Source of the DNA: Zopfochytrium polystomum
Lineage: Eukaryota > Chytridiomycota > Chytridiomycetes > Chytridiales > Chytridiaceae
Direction of reading: 5' to 3'
DNA length: 64,000 nt
NCBI GenBank assembly: GCA_025765615.1
Contig: JAIVFJ010000054.1
Location: forward strand, 186,001-250,000
Made by a program: the position numbers and the translations under genes. Within the stretch, counting starts at the first letter, position 1. Each line of letters begins with the position of its first letter. Under the pieces are notes generated by a model. The model was given only the letters and a program-made list of their open reading frames with translations, was not told where the DNA came from and ran no database searches. This document shows positions 55,154 to 64,000 of the stretch, in pieces.

Positions 55154-58100
55154 ATGAAGCTCGTGCTACGACGTGCTGAGCCGGCTGATGTCGACCTGAT
55201 CCGGCTTTTGGTCTCCGACATCAGTGCAGCGAATGGGCCAGCACTATTGCCGGTTTACCGCAAGCGCTTCGGAAATACTAACATCGCTTTATTAATGTCA
55301 GTGCACAACCGAGCTTGCTGTTGACCGAAATCTTACCCTTCAAACTTAAGTGATGCAGCTCAACTAAGCATCGTTGCAACGGACGTCACCGAGAAAATCA
55401 TTCTTGGCTTCTGCGCTTTCACAAACGGTCCGCCAATTCTTGTGGATGAAGCACCCGCGGGGAATCCGGACAAGGCGGGACAAGGGATCATTGCAAGCGG
55501 CAGTTGGGATCAATGGGTCCGAGTGAGATTTGAGACAAAAGACGTTCGCGTGAGTCGCCACTACGTCGTTCTTAATCCAGCGCATGGTCTCACAGCAATC
55601 AAATCCCGAACGAAGATTCCGAACACGAAATTCCTCTCGTTTTTTGCATCCGCTCCAGAGCATCAAGTGGCGTTTCTTGATGCGGCTCTGTCGACAATGT
55701 TCAGTTTGCTTCCGGCTGTTAAGAACATCTGCTATTTCCTTCCATCCGAAATTCCTCTTTTTCCGCCGTTCAACTCCCCCAAATTCCAACCTCAAAATGA
55801 CGCGGACCGGGAAGGAGAGAGGAAACAGCCTCACTCTCGTGGAGGGTTTCGACAATTTAGGCAAGCACTGAGGCCTAATGCCCTGAGGCGTCGCGGAAAG
55901 CACAATCACCACGGTCTCAGCGACCGCGGCTACTTTAAAGAAGTACCCGCAAAGGAAACCGATGCAAAATATCTCCTCCATGTCTGCCACCGTCGAGATG
56001 TCTTTCCAACACTGAAAGTGCGTCGCGCTCGAGTTGAAGATTGCGACGATCTTGTTCCGATGTTTAAGAAACAGCATGTATGGTTCTTTAATTCGGAATC
56101 TTCGGGTCGCTGGGTCGCTGATGGTCTCATCAAAATCATTCCAGCTATCTCACGGGAAGAAGGCGGATCATTATCTTGCGGAACTACTCGAGTCGAAAGA
56201 TGAATCTATAAAAAACTTCGTGGCCGAAGTAGACGGAGATGTTGTTGGCTTCATGAGCCTGACAAACAATATCGACCAAAGTGTGCTCATCGAAAACTAC
56301 GACCTTAGCACTTTTGACAACTTCCGCAAAGGTTTGTGGGTTTACCATGGGCTTCAATTTCTGAACGTCGAGGCCTTGAAGACGTGCCCACACCAGAAGA
56401 ACAGCAGACGGCCGAGGATTCCTCAAATGATGACGGCTCGTTACTCGAAAAGAGCAACGAACTTTCAGACCAGCCTGTAGATGAAACAGTTGATGTTGGT
56501 GATACTGACTTGCAGTCACTGGAAGCCACTCGTGCTTTGCGGGAGCAACCCAATATCTTTTGCATTACACTGTTATGCATCGAGGATGCCTATGCAAACC
56601 AAGCAGTTGAATTCGTTCGAGCTGCATTTGCTGTGTACACAGACCGAGACTACTGTGTTGCCACTGTCCCAACTCACCTTCCAGAAATTCCTGTTTTTCG
56701 ACACTTCTCACGGATTCCCTCCATGCCTGGGAAACTCACATCGTATGAGCCTTTGGTTTCTGCTCGGCAAAATGAATCATGCATGTAACAATTTTGCCCA
56801 GACATTGCTTATTTGTTGCCAACAGGTTTGGGCTCGGTGACCATATTTCAGTTCGCCGAGGAAAGCATGGAGATATTGTGACGGTGGAAGAGTTCGTCAG
56901 AGGATTAGCGGTTGAGTCGGAACTTATGCCAAGGTTGAAGCTCGCTGTCAACAAGCCGCCAGATGTTACACCAGGTAGGGAAGTCTTACACAGGAAACTT
57001 GAACAATGGGCATTCCAGGGACTGCTTCTTTTATTGCTGAATGCGCTGGGCAACTTGTTGGTGTCGCAACCTTGGAGCAGTGCTTGGAACCTGATATGCT
57101 GACGGATCAGTTTGATGTTGAAGAGCATCTGAGCCTCAGTGTGGTAAAGCTTAAAGACGAGTATGTCATCATTCGGCATTTTCTCTTGAACCCACTCTTT
57201 TCGCACCAAGCATCATGGTTTCTTGAGGTACATCCCGCCCAATCGGCTGTTTCGTGCGTTCTTGTTTCAAGCTAACCAAGTCTTCAGGAGATAATGCGAA
57301 TAAGCGCGGTATCTTGCTTAATTTACCCAGTTGACGAAAACAGCAAAGTGGATACATCCACTCGCCTTTTAATGTCGACCGAGCTCGTTCCAGTTCGGCG
57401 TCGTCAGCAGTTAGTTTCTTTTATTGGCATGCCTTCGAACGCTTAAATTCATTGAAGAATCGTTTACAAAGAAAATCTGCGAGACGGGATTCCTGTCATT
57501 CCACCATTGGAGTTTAACATCCAATTGATCACTTCATCCATGCTGTATGAGCCAAAAGTATCAATTTCGGTTAAGTTTGAATCGCCATTTGTAATTCGTG
57601 CGATAGATTGCCGTCAATACTCGCATTGTCGTAGTTGGAGGATCAGATGTTGGGATTGCATTTCTGGAAAAACTCATCTACGTAAGCCCGTGTTGCTTCG
57701 TTACGCAGTTGGCTCACCGAAAGTCAAGAGTCCACACTTGAGCTTCCCCAATTTGACGTTGGTTTCCATTGGCGGCTTGCCCCAGCGATCAGAAGATTCG
57801 CAGTTTGTCGACCACCTTTGCTTTAGTCCGACAGAGTTAGTGCCGTTTACACCAAGGGCAACCTTAATTGTGATCGCAATCGTTATTATACTAGGCTGAA
57901 GCAAATAGGTCTTGATCACTATATTCCCATCATTCGCTCATCAACAATCGAATTTGATCGTGTTCTTAAGAGGATTAAACTCAACAATGGCTCCTTCGTC
58001 ATGTATAGTTTACCGCCTCGCTGGTTCCAAGTTAACAAACATTTTACAATAGGTACGACTATCTGTTTCTTACTCCAGGAGTTCAATTTTCCGCGTCAGC

Positions 58101-59863
58101 GGTTTCCGAAGCATTCGAGTCGCTCATAAACGTTGTAAATCTAAGCCAGCGAAATGCATTGTCCATTGATGCGGGGCTTATGAAAGCCTCTACAGTCGAG
58201 GCTAAGCCTGTTGTGATGTGAATAGTCTTCGGCTTAAAAAATAGAAGTTTGCCCACTAAAATATACCTTCTCAATCCAAATTCAGATATGGTTGTGATCT
58301 GCAAGTGTACGCAACTCTCAGAGGTTCGTTTCTGCCCAATCGAGTGGTTTACCAACTTAAAAATAGTCGCTGCCCAAAAGGTCCAATCATCGAACATTGT
58401 TTTGATTTTGCCACCCCTTCGGACTCCATCTACATGCTTTGACAATGGAGTTGTTGAGGAAAAAGTTCACCAGGAGTTGCGTACATTAGGAGTACGCGTA
58501 ATGAACGGGTACAAGCTCGTTAACTGGACGGCTAACACCAGCAATCACCTGTCAAGCATAACCCTCTGGGTAAACTAGAAGTTTTACTACTGATAGAATC
58601 TTTTACACTTTTCACATCGGGCGAATTCAGTCCAAAGCAGAGGCCAGGGAGACTAAAATTGACGACGTGGAGCTGTTTTTGTATGGTGATACGAAGAGTG
58701 TGGACCCTGACAGTTTTCGGTCAATTAATGACAGCTGTCTCGTGTTTGACGGAAGACTTGTCATCGATAAGTACTTTAGGACTCAGGATCCATACATGTA
58801 AGACTGGCAGTTGGTCCCCAGCAATGCGTTGAGGTTTAATTGCTGTGGCTAGATACGCTGCAGGGAGTATTACGAAGTACTCCAGCAAGTACCAAACAAA
58901 ATGGACGCACGCGTATTATGATTCAAAAGAAGTTGGCTGCAAGGTGATTTTGAAAGTCAAATTCATTTATGCTTTTCTGAAACTATTCCAACGAAGCTTG
59001 CGGAAATTGTAATGCCGCTATTCGATCCAACGTCCATCCCCACTGCACTCGTGGACGATTACGAAGTAGTTCAGTTTCGAGGCGCGAAAAAAGTTCACGC
59101 TTTGCTGCCAAACGACTTGAATTACTTCCACTTTGATGAGCCACGACTTCCAAGCCATACTTTGGACTTCCGCAAAAGACAAAAGGACTATGTATGATAA
59201 TTCTTTCTTCCAGTCCGGCATGCGTGCATGTTACTTACCTAAAATGGTGTTCAGGGCCGTGATCTTGTCACAGATGACCCAGAGAATGGGTACTTTCGAA
59301 TTCATGTAGACCTGTACGGCTTCATAAAATCCGTCACATACTTGGGAAAGCGGTCTATTCCTATTTCAAACTATCTCTGTCTGTACAACCTCCATGAGCA
59401 GTACCTTAATCGATTAATCGCGAGGTTCGACGAGGGCATCGTCAATGACTTCGTCAGGTACTGATTTCAATTAAAAGTCATCTCCATAATGCTGAATCTT
59501 TGCCATACCCATTTCCTCGACTGAAAGTTTCTTTGAGGAAGCGTGGGCGTTTCCAATCTTCCACGACCGATTTAAGAGCTTTATGCAGCAGATGAGGTTG
59601 GAGACACTTGAAAGTACCAGCAGTACAGTAGTAAATGTAACAACTCGGTTGAAAGACTTGATTTTGGATGGATCAAAGGTAGGAATTTTACTGAGACTCC
59701 TTTGCGCGTACCCCCTTTGACACCATTTCGATGGCGACAGATTGAAGATGAGGAGCGCGAGGACTTGTACCAGAGAATTACGGGAGGAGACGTGAAGAAA
59801 TCGTGGGACGCCCAGGCCTTCGAGTTTTTCTTGGCGACGAAAGTGTGCGATTCCTTCCCGTAA
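55154..59863 (+). CDS. CFAP61: Cilia- and flagella-associated protein CFAP61
   Basis: This is a multi-exon gene starting at 55154 (MKLVLRRAEPADVDLIRLLV) and stopping at 59861-59863. CFAP61 belongs to the calmodulin- and spoke-associated complex at the base of radial spoke 3 and is needed for flagellar motility. Recognisable blocks are HVCHRRDVFPTLKVRRARVE, AEVDGDVVGFMSL, FCITLLCIEDAYANQAVEF, IIRHFLLNPLF, and a Rossmann-like strand-turn (IVVVGGSDVGIAFLEKLIY) near 57,625-57,680. The C-terminal third has FRIHVDLYGFIKSVTYLG and ends FFLATKVCDSFP. The N-terminal half looks like acetyltransferase-fold repeats. Introns are short, for example 56076-56141, which lies just before LSHGKKADHYLAEL. Confidence 0.9.
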
Positions 59864-60781
59864 AGGAGGCTTTCATTCAATTTGCGTTGTTCCACTCACC
59901 CAAACGGCCGCCCAGCTATTGTGTGCAATGATGCAGTGCAAAAAAAAGGAGCAGAGGTTCAATAAAGAACAAGTGAGACGAACAAAGAATGTTTGTGCAC
60001 TATTGGAGGCGGCGGAGAAAACTGGGAAAGCCAAACGGGCATTGAAGCTCGTATTTTGGGCGCTAAGTTCAGAACGGCTAGAAGCCTTTGGGTTGCTGTG
60101 GGCGTCGCCGCTCAACCTCTCCACCGTCCACCTTTGCGCGTTAAAAGTCAATGCGTTAGGCAGATTTCTTACTGATTCTTTTTGTGGCGAACGACGCTGG
60201 AGTCTCTGTTGGCATGGAACAGGTTGTTTTGGCATCGCCATGGCCAGCAAATAAAGTCATTTTCCCGGAGTTTTTGCGTGTTCTCAAACATTGAACAGTG
60301 AACGAACTGGAAAATGCAGCAAAAATTGTGTGCGTCCATGCATCGTTTTAATGTAAAAGCGCTTAACCAAACTGTGGCTGTGAAAACGTTCCAACGATAC
60401 TCATTCTTTATCGTGTGCCCAAAACGCTGGTCAACTATTCATTCCACGGCGGCGGGCGGTGACCTGAACTGACGGCAGTTTTCCAGTGCAGAGGAACTTC
60501 GGATATGAGGGAATGCGAGCGTTCGTTCGGAATCTCGTAAACTTTGGACGCGTGGAAATCATAACTTAAACTCGTAACGATGAGAAAAATGCAACTGTTT
60601 TACAAATTCTTGAGCCTCTTCAAAGAAAGATAGTGAGAGTGTGAGACAGGGTGTGGGAGTCGAGAACTGGAGCGTTTTTATCCCTTAAGGCTACTGTAAC
60701 ATCATTATAATAAGAAGAAACACTATTCACGGGGTGGCATTCATCATTTAAAACTGCCGGGTTCCCCCAAGTTGTCCAAAT
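59864..60781. other. Convergent 3' region between CFAP61 and the PUF gene
   Basis: An AATAAA near 59960 likely ends the CFAP61 transcript. Overlapping open frames on both strands (about 59919-60254) are 110-125 codons long, match no family and overlap each other, so I do not call a gene. The rest is A/T-rich 3' untranslated sequence. Confidence 0.5.
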
Positions 60782-63700
60782 TTAAAAATTCGGCATCCCA
60801 CTGCCTGGGTATGACAGCGAATTCATGTACAGGTTGCCGGCGTTGTTGCTAGAGTTACCAAAGACAGGCCATCCAGATATCGAACCATTCCCTTGCGTGG
60901 AAGTTGACGACTGGGAGAGCATAATCGCAGCGAGCTGCTGGTGAGGGTGCGGCAAGCTACTTGCAGAGGGAGCTTGAAAAGGAGCACCTTGGCCAACACC
61001 GGTACCGTTCACACCAGCAGCTGACGCGCTACTCGACGAGAAGAGGCTTACGGAGCCCATCCCTACGGTCTGAGGAGCAGATGACCCAATAGAGCCACTA
61101 CTAGAAGCTAGGGAGAGGAGAGAGCTTGCAGATGGTGCAGAAGATAGATTGCCACCAGACACCGCCAGATTGAGCGAAGAGCAAGACGTGTTGAGAGAAG
61201 AAGAACCCGATTGCTGTGCTTGATAGTGGTGGTGGAGCGATTGGTGCGACTGCTGCTGCTGTGGGAGAAGTGCCTGCTGGCTGTGGCTATTATGAGCGTA
61301 ATTGAATGCAGCTAGGCAAGGCGGGGTGGTCGGCTTGGCTGTCTGGAGGGCGTTATTACTGCAGGCATTCGAGGACATAGTTACAAGAGATGTTGGGCCG
61401 ACGGAAACGGGCAAGTAATTGTTGTTGGGGGCCGAAGTGTAACTAGACCCAATGGACGAAGAGGTCGATAGCTGCGACTGATTGGAGACAGTTACCGTGT
61501 GGCCGACGTTGTTTGTAGACGATCCTAAAATGGTACCGAATCTTTGCTGTGAAGTTCGCATATGCTTTTCCACAATAGCTGCCACTCGCTGTCCGTATTT
61601 AGACCCTCGGAGAATGGGAAGGTGTGGCGCTATCAGTCTCGCGCACGCATCGCGTTGATGAGGATCCGACAAAGTCAATATATGCTGAACGACGTAATTT
61701 GCGTACTGATTGTTCATCATATCCAAAATACTTGGACGCCTAAACATGTGGAGTAAGCGAAACAAAAGCCAGCTTTTCAAGCCCTCAAAGAGTTTCCCAC
61801 CCATTGTCGCGGGACGGCGAGATAACCATATCCACAATTTCGTAGAGGTCTCTTTTCGGGCACGTTTTTAAACCCTTCTCAACAACTTTGGACGCAAACT
61901 GATCGACGCTCATCGCGTGGACGTTGCGTGCAACAATTTTGAGTATGTGACTTTTATCGGCAGGAGAACCGTGCTCAAGAAGGTGCTGAATAACCCAGTT
62001 TCCCCACTGGCCTACATCGCAGCAACAATGTCAGCGTGCTCCACGAGTTCAGATCGAAGTGTCAAAAAACTCAAACCTTTCGCTATATCGACGGTGTGGG
62101 CCAAAACTTCGCGACCGATAGCTGATTTCTCGGTTTCCGTGCAGTTCTCGAAGATGCATTGAACGACAAGACTCCCATTCTCGTCGTTTGCGACAAGATG
62201 CCATTGTGATCTTAGGGCAGCCTCGACTCTGTGAGCGATACGTGGACGATAATTGACACCGCATTGTGTCCATTTGGTCTCGAAAACCCGCTGCCAGACA
62301 TGGCACGCGAACCGGTGCGTGATAGTCTCCGGAATCGCGCGGAACAGTTCGTTGATAATCTCCACCTTAACATCATCTTCGCATACATCCAGTGCCTGGA
62401 GCAGATAAGAAATCATCCGAAAGAACAAATTGAAGGAAGCAGCACACCTTCTGAACGACATGGCATCCAAAGCGATCGCAGCTGAGACCATAAATATGTC
62501 CAATCATGATGTTGGCGAGGTGACGAACTTGGTCTCTGGAACCGAACTCAAGGCACTTTTGCATCAAAAAGTTTCCAAATCGATTGCGGATTAATGACAG
62601 AGCATGAGGAAAGGTCGCGTCGATGACCGCTGTTTTCGCCTCCACCGGGCCAGTCTTTAACACGTCTTGTAAGTTGAGGGAAGCCTGCTGGTCGTTTGCA
62701 AGAACGATTTTCTCGACAAGGTACTTTTGCAAAAATATTGCGAGATAATGAGTGCCGTTTGTTCCATCTGTTGGAGGGCAATTTACCTGGTATCCAGTGA
62801 AGGAACTTGCCTCGAGCGAGTTCGAGGAAAAGTTCTGTAAGAAACTGAGCAGTGCGTTAAAAGGCACAAATCGAATCATATGCTATACGGCTCACATTTG
62901 GGACTAATTTGTAAGGGCATGGTCAGCAGGGGCGTGTGGTTCGGCTCCAACTTACCTCGTAATTGTAGTCTGCAGCTGGATCCTCGTAATTCCACATATT
63001 CTTGAAATGAGCATTTCCAATATCAACTGGAGGTGTAGTGATAGAAGGTCTCTCGCAAGCACTTGACTCCGTCGGACTCTGAAAGGTCAATCAAATGGTG
63101 GTGTAGAGGCCTTCAAAACATACCGCAGAATCAGATCCCAATAATCCAGAAAAAGGACCAAGGGTCGTTGCATCGTCAATGCTCCAAATTGACTTTCCAG
63201 TTACTATTGGTGGGGGAATAATCCCTCTTGTATTGCTGATGGCCGGGGCAGAAGGGGCCGAGGACGCGCGCCGAAACTCTCCCTCAAATGACGAGGCGGC
63301 AGAAAAAGCTCGGAAGAGGGGACCAGGCTCAGCGGAGGCGCTTCCAGAAATGAGTGAATCTGGATAATCAAATACCGAGGTGGCTGAAGATGCCGCTGAC
63401 GTAGGAGGCTCTGCCGAACGCTGTGAATTCTCGGCAGCGGCGGCGGCCGTTGCGGCAGCAGCTTGCGAGGATAATCTTGCGATAACACCGTTTGCACGGA
63501 CTGCTTTATGATGGGGGAGCGCGGACGGCGCCAAAACTGTGAGATCACCTCCGGTTACCGTCCCTTTGCTTGTGTCAACCAAAAGAGTGGCGGCTTCGGT
63601 TGTGCTTATATTTCCCCACGTGTCGGAATCGGATTGCGGGACGAACTCGTTCGCAACGCCTCCCGTTGGTGGACAGTAGACATGTTGGTGAAGCGGAACG

Positions 63701-64000
63701 GAATTCGAGCGTGATTGAAGCGACGTAACGATTGTTTTCTGAAGTAGGGACTTCAGGTCGCTTAGCTCGCGTTGAAGCTCGTCGATTTGAAGGTCCTTGA
63801 TTTGTTTATCGGAGCGCAATTCCGCAAGCTCGTCCTGGACATCTTGCGTCTGAGACCTGGGCGACATGGGCTTTTCGGTCTTGTCCGCGTCATCGGCCGG
63901 CACTTCCTCTTCGACCTACTCAAGCGTTAGCTCCAAACTCTTTCGAACTTTCGGAACACCTCACCTTATTTTCGCTTCCACAATTATTGCGAGTCAAACG
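60782..64000 (-). CDS. PUF-family (Pumilio/Puf3-like) RNA-binding protein, 5' end outside the window
   Basis: This is a minus-strand, multi-exon gene; the frame is still open at the right edge (63965-64000), so the start is missing. An N-terminal coiled coil (LQIDELQRELSDLKSLL) and a Ser/Ala-rich disordered region precede eight PUF repeats between about 62,720 and 61,560. Their base-reading motifs, N to C, are DQQASLNLQ, NRFGNFLMQ, DRFGCHVVQ, HRFACHVWQ, DENGSLVVQ, GQWGNWVIQ, DQFASKVVE and NQYANYVVQ, and a ninth degenerate repeat (SKYGQRVAA) caps the array. The C-terminal 280 residues are Ser/Gln/His-rich (QQALLPQQQQSHQSLHHH). PUF proteins bind 3' UTRs and repress or localise mRNAs; Puf3 members act on mRNAs for mitochondrial proteins. 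The stop is at 60782-60784. Confidence 0.94.

Noticed and set aside
59919..60254. Opposed frames of 110-125 codons after CFAP61
   Set aside because: They overlap on opposite strands, include the probable CFAP61 polyadenylation signal, and match no family.
1..64000. CRISPR arrays, operons, tRNA and rRNA genes
   Set aside because: Spliceosomal introns throughout show nuclear eukaryotic DNA. No regularly spaced repeats, no rRNA-like stretch and no tRNA T-arm (GGTTCGAATC-type) with a partner A-box was found by eye.

Overview
The window is nuclear DNA from an intron-rich, flagellated eukaryote, most likely a zoosporic (chytrid-like) fungus. The fungal signals are a short protein with the N-terminal motif of fungal AreA/GATA regulators (DUF1752-like), an Ssz1-type ribosome-associated Hsp70 of the fungal length (539 aa), and a PUF protein whose repeats resemble fungal and animal Pumilio/Puf3. 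The flagellum signals are an inner-arm dynein heavy chain, IFT54, CFAP61 and a multi-domain adenylate kinase of the flagellar type. Introns are short (about 45-175 nt), follow GT..AG, and often isolate exons of only 11-28 nt. The species is inferred, not shown.

Layout. 1-2280: degenerate minisatellite and a broken Tc1/mariner transposase. 2281-8470 (+): a 2-oxoglutarate/Fe(II) dioxygenase, a PWWP plus integrase-binding-domain (HDGF/LEDGF-like) chromatin protein, and STT3. 8676-11873 (-): ATP synthase OSCP and SSZ1. 12978-19121 (+): a complete Ty1/Copia retrotransposon with 138/135-bp LTRs, a 5-bp target duplication and a damaged pol. 19266-25055 (-): IFT54 and a large intronless membrane/coiled-coil protein. 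25529-26236 (+): a glycine-rich RNA-binding protein. 27014-28600 (-): ARP2. 29015-42065 (+): a DNAH7-type dynein heavy chain. 42482-44177 (+): ribosomal proteins eL30 and uS4. 44622-45474 (-): the DUF1752-like protein. 47310-49104 (+): mitochondrial EF-Tu. 51266-54891 (-): four-domain adenylate kinase, head to head with CFAP61 (55154-59863, +). 60782-64000 (-): a PUF protein that runs off the right edge.

How the genes relate. Most are housekeeping genes: N-glycosylation, translation, mitochondrial energy and translation, and actin nucleation. Four of about 18 host genes (IFT54, DNAH7, adenylate kinase, CFAP61) serve the axoneme or its assembly, and two of these share a 262-bp divergent promoter. 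The most unusual features are the ABAB architecture of the adenylate kinase, a -1 frameshift signal at the gag/pol junction of the Copia element, an intron-like segment inside its pol, the PWWP-IBD protein, and a PUF repeat code that reads out as UGUAAAUA. One lesion, a single-base frameshift just after the AAA1 P-loop of the dynein gene, needs checking against raw reads. Splice sites given below were placed by eye, by protein-family continuity and reading phase. Where all exons are listed, the exon lengths sum to a multiple of three.
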